This document shows, piece by piece, positions 24,185-31,339 of a DNA stretch of 36,018 nt (the first letter of the stretch is position 1; each line of letters opens with the position of its first letter). The notes below the pieces were generated by a model. It worked only from the letters and a program-made list of their open reading frames with translations, was not told where the DNA came from and did not search any database. The position numbers and the translations under genes were made by a program. The DNA comes from Chloroflexota bacterium (GTDB lineage Bacteria > Chloroflexota > Anaerolineae > Anaerolineales > Anaerolineaceae), in NCBI GenBank assembly GCA_029265085.1, contig JAJUJY010000027.1:1-36018 (forward strand), given 5' to 3'.

Positions 24185-25228
24185 CTACCTGTTTAGATAT
24201 TGGATGACCTGGTCTGTTTCAACTTGCCAGATCGCATTCGCCAGATATGGTTTAAAGCCTAATTCATGATTGATTTTCAACATTGCCGCATTGGAATCGG
24301 CATTTCCGGTGCGGATAAACTTCACGGTAGGCCGCTCCTTTAAAGCTTTATCGAGCATGGCGGCCTTAAGCCATTTACCAAGTCCTTTACCTCGATATTC
24401 AGGAAATACACCGGTCATTTCCTGGCGCAAGATTTCCGGACGATTTGGATTCCAGACTGTTTCTGTGTAACCCGCAAACTTTCCGGTAGCCTTTTCAACC
24501 AGCGTGAAGGTCCAGCGTTGGTTGCCGCGCGCGAAAAGCATCTGGTCCGCCTGGCGAAGCTGCTCAGGCGTCATGTGCATGTCTTCGATATCGATATCAC
24601 CCAAGGGCTGCTGGTTGGTCAGCTCAACAAGGTTGGACATAGCAACCAATTGGTCCTCTGAATATGGACCTTCCCAAAAACCAAGTTCAAACTGGGCAGA
24701 AAGGTCCTGGCTTTTTTCCAACCAGTTTTGCACAATGCTCGGGTCAAGATCTGCAATGCGCAATTGATTATTATGTGCTTCCAAACCCTTTTTAGCGCCA
24801 AGGCGGTTGAGGAAAACTTCACCGGCCGGAATCCGGTCCACCGTTTCGGCAATCAGCAGCCGGCGGTGATCCGCTTGCGCAGCCTCAACAATCTTTGCCA
24901 AAAGCTGATTGCCCATTCCTTTCCGACGGTGCTCTGGCAAAACTGTAATATCAAACTGTGCCATATGCTGGTTGTCTTCCGCATGTATCAGCAAAATATT
25001 CCCTTGAGCAACGATATTGGATTGGCTTGAATCCCAAATACACCACAACTTGAATTCAACAAAGCCTGGAATATTTTGGAATCCGCGGATCGATTCATCC
25101 AGGGGAATAGGCGGATCATCCGGTAAGCGTTCCAGGCGGATGCGATTGCTATGCCGGTTCAGAGCCTCATATTCAGCATTTGTAGCATCTTTAACATTTA
25201 TTGATTGGATAACTGGTCTCGCTAACAT
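24185..25228 (-). CDS. tandem-domain GNAT acetyltransferase
   Basis: A 347-residue protein with two complete GNAT domains. The first has ITVLPEHRRKGMGNQLL (about 94-110) as acetyl-CoA loop. The second has TGVFPEYRGKGLGKWLKAAML (about 272-292) and NADSNAAMLKINHELGFKP as motif B; both have intact loops. I use ATG 25226-25228, which has GGAG 6 bases upstream; a GTG four codons earlier (25238-25240) is in frame but lies on the Shine-Dalgarno side. It heads the leftward operon with the RHH gene, 18 bases apart, driven by the promoter at 25279-25307. Its acceptor is unknown. Confidence 0.85.
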   Translation of the reverse strand: MLARPVIQSINVKDATNAEYEALNRHSNRIRLERLPDDPPIPLDESIRGFQNIPGFVEFKLWCIWDSSQSNIVAQGNILLIHAEDNQHMAQFDITVLPEHRRKGMGNQLLAKIVEAAQADHRRLLIAETVDRIPAGEVFLNRLGAKKGLEAHNNQLRIADLDPSIVQNWLEKSQDLSAQFELGFWEGPYSEDQLVAMSNLVELTNQQPLGDIDIEDMHMTPEQLRQADQMLFARGNQRWTFTLVEKATGKFAGYTETVWNPNRPEILRQEMTGVFPEYRGKGLGKWLKAAMLDKALKERPTVKFIRTGNADSNAAMLKINHELGFKPYLANAIWQVETDQVIQYLNR

Positions 25229-25242
25229 TTTATACTCCACTC

Positions 25243-25260
25243 ACCATCCAAATGGATGGT
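25243..25260. repeat. perfect palindrome, proximal candidate operator
   Basis: ACCATCCA-AA-TGGATGGT: 8-bp arms with a 2-base centre, located just after the predicted transcription start of the GNAT-RHH operon, about 14 bases upstream of the GNAT start. It shares the CATCCA/TGGATG core with the repeat at 25321-25350. Confidence 0.65.
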
Positions 25261-25278
25261 ATCAAGATGATTGAGATT

Positions 25279-25307
25279 ACTATACACAATTTAAATCAAT
25301 TTGTCAA
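25279..25307 (-). promoter_or_regulatory. promoter of the GNAT-RHH operon
   Basis: On the minus strand TTGACA (complement of 25302-25307) is followed by exactly 17 bases and TATAGT (complement of 25279-25284). This is one of the two best -35/-10 matches in the window. Expected transcription start about 25272. Confidence 0.7.
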
Positions 25308-25320
25308 TAGATTTTTCCAT

Positions 25321-25350
25321 CCATAAATCATCCATATGGATGGTTTATGG
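25321..25350. repeat. 30-bp near-perfect palindrome, distal candidate operator
   Basis: A continuous palindrome centred at 25335/25336 with 14 of 15 base pairs matching (the one exception is 25328/25343). Its core is CATCCATATGGATG, the same half-site as at 25243. It lies 13 bp beyond the -35 box of the leftward operon and about 90 bp before the rightward methyltransferase promoter. An extra CATCCA half-site overlaps its left edge (25318-25323). Confidence 0.7.
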
Positions 25351-25426
25351 AAATTTAAACCTGGGCATCTGGATAGATGTTCTTTATTCAAGCCGAAGGA
25401 ATTATTCAATAGACGAACTTGTAAGA

Positions 25427-25432
25427 TAGAAT
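25427..25432 (+). promoter_or_regulatory. candidate -10 box TAGAAT for the methyltransferase gene
   Basis: GATAGAAT lies 35 bases before ATG 25468; -35 not clear. It matches the TAGAAT boxes at 7187 and 18412. Confidence 0.3.
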
Positions 25433-25467
25433 AGAGAAGATCATTGATGGACTGGTGAGTGTTAGTG

Positions 25468-26382
25468 ATGTCAGAAGATAATGAATTTTGGGATTTTTAT
25501 TGGGAAATGCGCCTTGCGCCGATGGAAAACCTGGGCAAGCGAGAAGCCATCCTGGCTGCCTCCAAACTAATACGTGGGCATTCCAAAAATGTCGGGCGGC
25601 CATTACACGTAGTTGAGCTGGGTTGTGGGGAAGGACAGGTGATTGGAACTTTGTTAAACAGCCACGCCCAATTGTGCGACACAGAGCAAATCGTTGGCCT
25701 GGACTACAACGCTAAATCACTGGCAAAATGCCGGCATGATTACCCTGGATTGCGTTTTCTCGAAGGCGATATCACGGACAAGCGCCTGTTAGTCCAGTTC
25801 GATTCGGTGGACATTCTTCTCCTGGTCAACACCCTGCATGAAATTTTTTCCGCAGGCTATTCATCTGACCTGGGTGAAGTGGATATTGTGCCAGCCAAAC
25901 AACAAGTGCAGGCGGCTTTTGGCGCCTGGGTTCAGACACTTGCCCCACAAGGTTGGGTAGTATTATTCGATGGGCTGGAACCTCCCGGCAACCCGCAAGA
26001 AAAAATGCGGATTCGTTTTTTGGATCACCAGGCATTATCGGATTTTAAAGTCTTTGCTGCACAATACCAACCTTTTCGGATTGTTTATCAAGAGATTGGT
26101 CCTTTTAAAATCGAATTGACCCGCCACGACTTTACCCGCTACATCACCAAATCCATTTTTCTTGGCAAAGCCTTGTGGAATTCCGAGCAAAAAGAAAGTT
26201 ATCAATATTTCACCCAACAGGAATTTGAGGCCATGTTCGCCAGCCAGGGACTGAAGATTATCGAGCTGCGCACCCTGACAATGAACGAAGAAAAATGGCG
26301 CCGCCTGGTAGAAATCGAAACCCTACAGGAAATTTTTCCCGAAGAACATATCATGATCCTGGCACAACGCTGCCAGATATAA
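25468..26382 (+). CDS. class I SAM-dependent methyltransferase
   Basis: A 304-residue protein with a Rossmann-type methyltransferase domain at about residues 45-190. VVELGCGEGQVIGTLL (48-63) is motif I for SAM binding, VGLDYNAKSLAKC has the acid (about Asp79) for the ribose, and FLEGDITDKR (Asp101) is motif III. VDILLLVNTLHEIFSAG is motif IV/post-IV, typical of small-molecule enzymes. The last 100 residues (QYQPFRIVYQEIG onward) are an extra domain that I do not recognise. Start chosen at ATG 25468, with GGTGAG 8 bases upstream; an in-frame GTG 25459 is possible. The following lipoprotein gene starts 12 bases after its stop with AAGGA between them. Substrate unknown. Confidence 0.8.
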   Translation: MSEDNEFWDFYWEMRLAPMENLGKREAILAASKLIRGHSKNVGRPLHVVELGCGEGQVIGTLLNSHAQLCDTEQIVGLDYNAKSLAKCRHDYPGLRFLEGDITDKRLLVQFDSVDILLLVNTLHEIFSAGYSSDLGEVDIVPAKQQVQAAFGAWVQTLAPQGWVVLFDGLEPPGNPQEKMRIRFLDHQALSDFKVFAAQYQPFRIVYQEIGPFKIELTRHDFTRYITKSIFLGKALWNSEQKESYQYFTQQEFEAMFASQGLKIIELRTLTMNEEKWRRLVEIETLQEIFPEEHIMILAQRCQI

Positions 26383-26394
26383 GGAACAACCACC

Positions 26395-27354
26395 ATGAGA
26401 TCAAAGCTGCCCTTCCACCACTTTGCTGGTTTTTGCCTGGCCGTATCTTTGATTTGTTTGGCCGGCTGCGTCAGGCCAATCCCGTCTTCAGCATCCAATA
26501 TCACCCCGCTTCCGAAAAGCATTGAAACAGCCGCAGCATCTTCTTTAGCTATACGCATACCATCGGAGCCGCCAATCCCTAACGACACACCTACCCTTGC
26601 CTCGTCACTTCAACCCCCTCAGCCCATTCCCCTATCGGATATTTGCCAAACCTCGATGAACGGCTTATCGGAGCTCACGCAGAACCTTGAGTTACCGCAG
26701 CATTTCAGCACCGCAAATCCATTTCGGCAAGACAGCGATTTTGATCCCAATCGGTATTTTGATGTGCTCACCCACCTCGATATACAGCCCGGCTATCAAT
26801 TGGACTATATTTATTTCAAAGATACTCTGGGGGGTAAACCCCTGATCTATGCCCGCAAAACCAGCGCTGCACCTTTTAAGACCTATGCCGATTTTCTCCA
26901 ATCCTACGGCGAAAAGACCAGCTCCAACCAATCTTACAACCTGACCAACCATGCCTTTGATTATCTACAAAATATTGACATCGATCCTTCGGAGGAAGGA
27001 TATTTCCAATTTGTTACCTTAGCCTTACTCGCTGATCAATATTACTTAACCGGTTCTGGTCTATATAATGACACCCAAATCCTTTGCGGTATCCAGGACC
27101 TCGACAAGGTCACTACTCAGCTCAAAGAAATTGAGCAGGTGCTTCCAAAAGAAATCATCGATCAAGCCAAAAAGATAGACTACACCCCATCTGTTCAAAT
27201 CGAGAATGATAAAGTAACCATCCGGTTCGTAACATTTACAAAATGGGGCGGTTTTGGCGAAATGGTCTTTGTACTCAACCCGCGCGCTCCATCAGACCTG
27301 AAAGATGTTTACCGCAAAGTGTTGGTTGAATACGACTGCGGACACGTCTATTAA
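26395..27354 (+). CDS. lipoprotein of unknown function
   Basis: A 319-residue exported lipoprotein. A basic, hydrophobic signal peptide ends in the lipobox LAGC with Cys25 as lipidation site. A Pro/Ser/Ala-rich low-complexity linker of about 60 residues follows, then a folded region with no motif I recognise, e.g. YFDVLTHLDIQPGYQLDYIYFKD and VQIENDKVTIRFVTFTKWGGFGEMVFVLNP. It follows the methyltransferase by 12 bases and is probably co-transcribed, though their functions share no obvious theme. It is not similar to the lipoprotein at 1099. It ends just before a shared terminator. Confidence 0.75.
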   Translation: MRSKLPFHHFAGFCLAVSLICLAGCVRPIPSSASNITPLPKSIETAAASSLAIRIPSEPPIPNDTPTLASSLQPPQPIPLSDICQTSMNGLSELTQNLELPQHFSTANPFRQDSDFDPNRYFDVLTHLDIQPGYQLDYIYFKDTLGGKPLIYARKTSAAPFKTYADFLQSYGEKTSSNQSYNLTNHAFDYLQNIDIDPSEEGYFQFVTLALLADQYYLTGSGLYNDTQILCGIQDLDKVTTQLKEIEQVLPKEIIDQAKKIDYTPSVQIENDKVTIRFVTFTKWGGFGEMVFVLNPRAPSDLKDVYRKVLVEYDCGHVY

Positions 27355-27360
27355 ACCAAA

Positions 27361-27396
27361 AACAGGATTTGGCAGTGTATTTAGCCAAATCCTGTT
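27361..27396. terminator. terminator between convergent lipoprotein and LCP genes
   Basis: A 13-bp perfect stem (AACAGGATTTGGC 27361-27373 with GCCAAATCCTGTT 27384-27396) and 10-base loop. On the minus strand it is followed by TTTGG and more Ts, so it fits best as the LCP gene's terminator, with weaker action rightward. Confidence 0.7.
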
Positions 27397-27433
27397 CAAA
27401 ATTTATAAGAGATATTTGAACTTTCGTAAGAAT

Positions 27434-28507
27434 TTAAGGTTTTACCCCGGCCTCTTGCAAAACCGCCTGGATCGCTGCCGTATCTGGTAATAGAATCCAC
27501 ATTCCATCCCAAGAGTAGGTAGGTGTAGCCTGATTCTCATCGATCGCAAACCGTTTTATCCGGCTCGAATCACTCACCACCTGGGTAGCCAGCGGAATAA
27601 ACGCAATCGCCTTCTCTACACCCAGATTGGTCTGGATATTATTTTCAACCTCTTTGATCATCTTCGGAAATTCCACAATGGATCCAAAGCTGAGCACTTT
27701 TTTAGCCAGGGCATATACCACTTCTTGCTGGCGGCGCAGGCGGTCATAATCACTGGTTGTCTTGCGGGAACGCACATACCACAAGGCGGTTTGGCCGTCC
27801 ATGTGAACCATTCCCGGCTCAACCAGGCATTCACCACCCTGGTTCTGCGGTAAATCACAGCGATCGCTCAACGACTCGCCTACCTCCACATCAATTCCAC
27901 CCCGGTTGTTAATAAACTGGGTGAAGCCGTCAAAATTGGTCATCACGAAATAATCCGGTGTTACTCCAAAATTTGCCTGGAATAACTCTGCCATCGCTTC
28001 AAAACCTCCCAGGGCAAAGACCTGGTTGATCTTCATCTCATACAGGCTGGGAACCTGTACCCATAAATCCCGTGGGAAAGAAACTGCACTCACCGTCATT
28101 GTATCCGTGTCCAGCGTGATCAATAAAATCACATCGGTGCGGTAGCCTGGATCATCCGGGCGTTGATCGGAACCAAGTAATAAAATTTTGGTCTGCCCTC
28201 CCGGCATGGGTTGAGATACAACCGGCGCGGCCTGTGTCACTTCTACCGGAGCAGAGGTTGATGCTTTTGCGGATGGAGTTTTTGGCCAAAGCACATTAAC
28301 CAGGGTAATCAGCGTTGCACTGGCCAAAATCACAAATACAACCGTTAAAACCGTCACCAGGTCTAACCGAATGTTCAGATTCAGGCGCGGCGTCCTTCGC
28401 CGGCGGTTTATCGGCCGTGCCATGCTGGGGATATTTCGATTTGGTGAACGGTTAATCATTTGAACCTGGGGCGTTACATTTCTTGTTGGATAAAGATTAT
28501 TTCTCAT
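27434..28507 (-). CDS. LytR-CpsA-Psr (LCP) family protein
   Basis: A 357-residue membrane-anchored protein. A basic cytoplasmic tail (Arg-rich RPINRRRRTPRL) leads to a transmembrane helix at about 50-73, a Ser/Pro/Val linker and the extracellular LCP domain. Conserved LCP residues are present: LLLGSDQRP (110-117), YRTDVILL (with Arg123/Asp125), SFPRDLWV (Pro-Arg-Asp at 145-147), KINQVFALGG, and the later YVRSRKTTSDYDRLRRQQ, which binds the polyisoprenyl phosphate. LCP enzymes move polysaccharides from lipid carriers to peptidoglycan or other surface acceptors; Chloroflexota members are less studied. Start ATG 28505-28507 has only a weak ribosome binding site. Single-gene unit. Confidence 0.88.
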   Translation of the reverse strand: MRNNLYPTRNVTPQVQMINRSPNRNIPSMARPINRRRRTPRLNLNIRLDLVTVLTVVFVILASATLITLVNVLWPKTPSAKASTSAPVEVTQAAPVVSQPMPGGQTKILLLGSDQRPDDPGYRTDVILLITLDTDTMTVSAVSFPRDLWVQVPSLYEMKINQVFALGGFEAMAELFQANFGVTPDYFVMTNFDGFTQFINNRGGIDVEVGESLSDRCDLPQNQGGECLVEPGMVHMDGQTALWYVRSRKTTSDYDRLRRQQEVVYALAKKVLSFGSIVEFPKMIKEVENNIQTNLGVEKAIAFIPLATQVVSDSSRIKRFAIDENQATPTYSWDGMWILLPDTAAIQAVLQEAGVKP

Positions 28508-28680
28508 CGTTTTCTCTGCAACCAGTGGTTTAGGAAATATTTTTACGGCATGTCAGGGAAGAAATTCCTTAACGGGACCGTATCCAGACTGGTTGCGAGA
28601 AGCGTGCCAGATGATCGCACTTGTCCCCAATTATAGAACTGATCTTGCGATTAAGGTAGAATTACTACCAGTTTGTTTAG
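28508..28680. other. intergenic region upstream of the LCP gene
   Basis: First part of the 364-base stretch between the LCP and second cyclase genes; the rest is described under the gene relic. It contains an inverted pair GCAACCAGT (28519-28527) and ACTGGTTGC (28588-28596) 60 bases apart, inside the LCP leader; significance is doubtful. No coding frame or clear promoter is seen here. Confidence 0.4.
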
Positions 28681-28875
28681 GCAAGCAGCTGGAACTTCTT
28701 CGATTTATGCTTCATTGAAATTGATTCCCGCTGCCCGCTATTGCTAGATGAAGCTCTCAAGATTTTATAACAATCCCGCAGCCCAGATGGTCATTGGAGC
28801 GTGCAGGATGAAACCGAAGGTATCATCGCCCAAATTACCAGCCAGTTTTTCCTACCCAGGGATCAATTTTTATGA
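28681..28875 (+). pseudogene. relic of an alpha/alpha-toroid (prenyltransferase-like) gene, C-terminal end
   Basis: One frame reads through from 28681 with a single stop (TAA 28768-28770) and then ends at TGA 28873-28875. Around the stop it gives CPLLLDEALKIL-stop-QSRSPDGHWSVQDETEG, which looks like the C-terminal QW repeat of the intact protein at 4911-5927 (DPRMSDLLSLIRNKQDANGRW). Its TGA overlaps the next gene's ATG as ATGA, an operon-like junction. The N-terminal two-thirds are missing and no start with a ribosome binding site is seen. A chance frame cannot be excluded from such a short piece. Confidence 0.4.
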
Positions 28876-29510
28876 AAATCGTTGACTTAACCCACCTGAT
28901 CGAACCGAAGATGCCCGTCTTTCCCGGTACAGAGCCGCCCATTCTCGCGCAGGCAAATCAAATTGCCACCGACGGTTTTGCCGAAAAGAAGATCACCATG
29001 TACAGCCACACCGGCACGCACATGGATGCACCGGCTCACATGGTTGCCGGAGCAAAAAATTTAGATTCCTATCCAGCGGCAGATTTTTTTGGTAAAGCGG
29101 TATTACTTGATGTTCGTCAGCAAGCCCATGCATATATCGCTTTAGAGCAATTACTGCCTCTTGAACTCGAACTCAAGCAGGCGGCTTTCCTGGTGGTTCG
29201 CACTGGTTGGGCTGAATTGTGGGGCAAGCCAGAATACTTTCAGGGCTTTCCGGCGTTATCACCGGAGGCCGCGCGCTGGCTCATTGATCTGGGAATCAAA
29301 GGGATTGGGATCGATGCCATCTCGATCGACCGGATGGAAGATCACCACTTCCCAATTCATTACCTGCTATTCGGCGCTAATTTGTTCGTCGTTGAAAATC
29401 TGGCCATTCTACAAGAACTTCCCAAAACATTCACATTGGGTTGTTTCCCGCTGTATACACAAGAAGCGGACGGCGCGCCCGCCAGAGTTGTTGCCTGGAT
29501 TGAAGAATAA
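28872..29510 (+). CDS. metal-dependent cyclase / kynurenine-formamidase-like hydrolase (cyclase family)
   Basis: A 212-residue cyclase-family protein. The metal motif HTGTHMDAPAH lies at residues 46-56 (His46, His50, Asp52, His56), preceded by KIVDLTHLIEPKMPVFPG. IGIDAISIDRMEDHHFPIHYLLFG is the active-site C-terminal region. At about 210 residues it is the typical KynB-like length, slightly shorter than the cyclase at 7209, to which it is only distantly similar. AGGGA lies 9 bases before the ATG. It overlaps the end of the toroid relic by ATGA, and is followed 17 bases later by the ATPase gene. No kynurenine-degradation genes are nearby, so the substrate remains open. Confidence 0.87.
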   Translation: MKIVDLTHLIEPKMPVFPGTEPPILAQANQIATDGFAEKKITMYSHTGTHMDAPAHMVAGAKNLDSYPAADFFGKAVLLDVRQQAHAYIALEQLLPLELELKQAAFLVVRTGWAELWGKPEYFQGFPALSPEAARWLIDLGIKGIGIDAISIDRMEDHHFPIHYLLFGANLFVVENLAILQELPKTFTLGCFPLYTQEADGAPARVVAWIEE

Positions 29511-29527
29511 ATCATCCTGCAAAAACT

Positions 29528-30334
29528 ATGATACATCTCCGGTCAATATCCATTCGCCAATCAGATCCACCAGCGGATCACATCTTTCCCTTTACCTTAC
29601 CTGTGATCCAATCGCTGCAAGAGCTACACTTCACCGCACCAGTAACTTTTTTTGTCGGCGAAAACGGTTCCGGAAAATCCACCTTATTGGAAGCCATCGC
29701 CTGCGCAGTCGGATCAATTACAGTTGGCAGCGAGAGTGTTCAAACTGACCCCTCGCTGAAAGCCGTACGGCAGCTCGCTCAAAGAATGCGGGTTTCCTGG
29801 CAGAAACGAACTCATAAGGGCTTCTTTTTGCGTGCAGAAGATTTCTTTGGGTATGCCAAAAAATTAAGCCAGGTTCGCCAGGAGTTGGAGGAAGATTTAA
29901 AAGCTGTAGAACAGGATTATCAGGGACGCTCGGAAACCGCGGCCAATTTTGCGCGTATGCCGTACGCTCGCGAATTGATTGATTTGAAACAACGCTATGG
30001 GGATGGTCTAGACACCATCTCACATGGTGAAAGTTTTTTAGCGCTGTTTCAATCTCGATTTGCGCCGGGCGGTTTATACATCTTAGATGAGCCAGAAGCT
30101 CCCTTATCTCCCATCCGGCAGCTCGCCTTGATTGCTGCGCTGAAACAAATGGTGGAACAAAATGCGCAATTCATCATTGCCACGCACTCACCCATTCTGA
30201 TGGCATTTCCAGAAGCCGTCATATTAAATTTTGACACAACCCCAATTCAAGTCATCGCTTACCAGGATCTGGAACACGTTAAAATCACCAAAGACTTCCT
30301 GAATAATCCGGATGCGTTTATAAAATATTTGTAA
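29528..30334 (+). CDS. ABC/SMC-type AAA ATPase (AAA_21-like)
   Basis: A 268-residue soluble ATPase of the ABC/SMC-like class. Walker A is VGENGSGKST (43-52), the signature is TISHGESFLALF (SHGES 165-169), Walker B is GGLYILDEPEAPLS (Asp187, catalytic Glu188), and the switch His is in FIIATHSPIL (His220). A helical insert between Walker A and the signature (about 70-165) has the charged stretch LSQVRQELEEDLKAVEQDYQ. No DNA-repair or transporter subunit is next to it. Such stand-alone proteins occur widely and have diverse, mostly unknown roles; a defence role would need a partner, and none is seen. It starts 17 bases after the cyclase and may be co-transcribed. Confidence 0.85.
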   Translation: MIHLRSISIRQSDPPADHIFPFTLPVIQSLQELHFTAPVTFFVGENGSGKSTLLEAIACAVGSITVGSESVQTDPSLKAVRQLAQRMRVSWQKRTHKGFFLRAEDFFGYAKKLSQVRQELEEDLKAVEQDYQGRSETAANFARMPYARELIDLKQRYGDGLDTISHGESFLALFQSRFAPGGLYILDEPEAPLSPIRQLALIAALKQMVEQNAQFIIATHSPILMAFPEAVILNFDTTPIQVIAYQDLEHVKITKDFLNNPDAFIKYL

Positions 30335-30601
30335 GCCGGCATGCAAAAACGGCAGGATTCTTACCCAGTGAATTGATTGGTCTCTCTACTGGCTCAACCT
30401 ATGCAGGAACGAGACCAATACCCAAAGAATGGGTTGAACTTCAAATAAAGTATCACTGTCAATAGGTAGAAAGCCGTACAGCGGCAGCCCATAGCATAAT
30501 CAACCCACATCAATCACATCTACGCCCGTCGGGTGGTTAATCCCGCAGCCAGTCTGTTCGCCGCGGTAAAAATTTTAATTTGCTGTATTCCTGGGATCTC
30601 C
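30335..30601. other. intergenic region with inverted repeats, possible short frame
   Basis: Stretch of over 300 bases between the ATPase and ArsR genes. It contains ATTGGTCTC (30376-30384) pairing with GAGACCAAT (30411-30419) around a 26-base loop, then ACCCA (30420-30424) and TGGGT (30430-30434). An open frame ends at TAG 30463-30465 (C-terminal residues TRPIPKEWVELQIKYHCQ) but has no convincing start. It may be a small RNA, a weak terminator or a gene remnant; I cannot decide. Confidence 0.3.
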
Positions 30602-30630
30602 TTGACAGATTTTCTTTATCGCTATAAAAT
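30602..30630 (+). promoter_or_regulatory. promoter of the ArsR-DUF2087 gene
   Basis: TTGACA (30602-30607), a 17-base spacer, then TAAAAT (30625-30630): a clear sigma-70-type promoter. Transcription would start around 30637, inside the palindrome that follows. Confidence 0.7.
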
Positions 30631-30632
30631 CG

Positions 30633-30650
30633 TTTCTATAAATATAGAAA
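30633..30650. repeat. palindromic operator candidate at the ArsR promoter
   Basis: TTTCTATA-AA-TATAGAAA, 8-bp perfect arms with a 2-base centre, directly after the -10 box and across the expected transcription start. An ArsR dimer bound here would block transcription of its own gene. 19 bases separate it from the start codon. Confidence 0.65.
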
Positions 30651-30669
30651 TGTTATCAAGGAGTTAGCG

Positions 30670-31254
30670 ATGACAGAACAAGAAATTCAAACCGCATTAC
30701 TTTCGTTTTTTAAAGCGCTTGCAGACGAAAACCGGCTCAAAATAATTGGGTACCTAGCTCAACAGCCATACACTGTAGAGAAACTGGCTAAAACCCTTCA
30801 ATTAGGCTTATCCACTACCTCACATCATCTTTCCAAGCTGGCAAAGGCTGGTTTGGTCAGCGTGCGGGTAGAAGGGCATTATTACTTTTACTCATTAAAG
30901 GTGGACGCCTTAAAAGATATGGCCCAACGCCTGCTGCACGAAGAAAACCTGGTGAAACTTGCCCAAGAACCTGCTGAAGATGTCTTTGAACGAAAGGTAC
31001 TGGCTGCCTTCACCGATTCTGAGGGCAGAATTACAGCTTTTCCGGTCCAGGAAAAGAAGTATCTGGTATTGCTGCGTTATGTACTGCAAGCATTTGAATC
31101 AGGCAGGCAGTACACCGAAAAGGAAGTCAACGAAATCATTTCTCGCTACAACGAAGACACCGCCCTCCTGCGCCGTAATTTAGTGGACTACGGCTTTATG
31201 AGCCGTGAAGGCGGCGGCGGGAAATACTGGCGTGTGGAGCCGGAAGAGAAATGA
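30670..31254 (+). CDS. ArsR-family regulator fused to a DUF2087 domain
   Basis: A 194-residue protein. The N-terminal winged helix (about 8-85) has FKALADENRLKIIGYLAQQPYTVEKLAKTL and STTSHHLSKLAKAGLVSVRVEG (recognition helix and wing) of the ArsR family. No CxC metal-binding cysteines are visible. Residues about 120-190 form a DUF2087 domain: TAFPVQEKKYLVLLRYVLQAFESGRQYTEKEVNEIISRYNEDTALLRRNLVDYGFMSREGG. DUF2087 occurs alone or behind ArsR HTHs in Chloroflexota and Firmicutes; its ligand is unknown. AAGGAG sits 6 bases before the ATG. The promoter and palindrome upstream suggest autorepression. The target besides itself is not evident. Confidence 0.87.
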   Translation: MTEQEIQTALLSFFKALADENRLKIIGYLAQQPYTVEKLAKTLQLGLSTTSHHLSKLAKAGLVSVRVEGHYYFYSLKVDALKDMAQRLLHEENLVKLAQEPAEDVFERKVLAAFTDSEGRITAFPVQEKKYLVLLRYVLQAFESGRQYTEKEVNEIISRYNEDTALLRRNLVDYGFMSREGGGGKYWRVEPEEK

Positions 31255-31293
31255 GGCAAGCCAAGAAAACCGCGAATATTGTTCCACGTAATT

Positions 31294-31318
31294 AAACGCC
31301 CCAGGTGGGGCGTTTTTT
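31294..31318 (+). terminator. terminator after the ArsR-DUF2087 gene
   Basis: A 9-bp stem (AAACGCCCC 31294-31302 with GGGGCGTTT 31307-31315), 4-base loop AGGT, followed by Ts to 31318. It separates the gene from the convergent winged-helix gene. Confidence 0.85.
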
Positions 31319-31339
31319 AAAACATCGTTGTAAGAACGG

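Noticed and set aside
23780..25228. Type II toxin-antitoxin module of the GNAT toxin/RHH antitoxin (TacAT-like) kind
   Set aside because: The GNAT is a double-domain protein of about 350 residues, not a single-domain toxin of about 160-175, and it comes before the RHH gene. The RHH protein is longer than usual antitoxins and is not recognisably DUF1778.
29161..29748. 195-residue plus-strand frame overlapping the cyclase and ATPase genes
   Set aside because: Out-of-frame shadow of two genes with strong conserved motifs.
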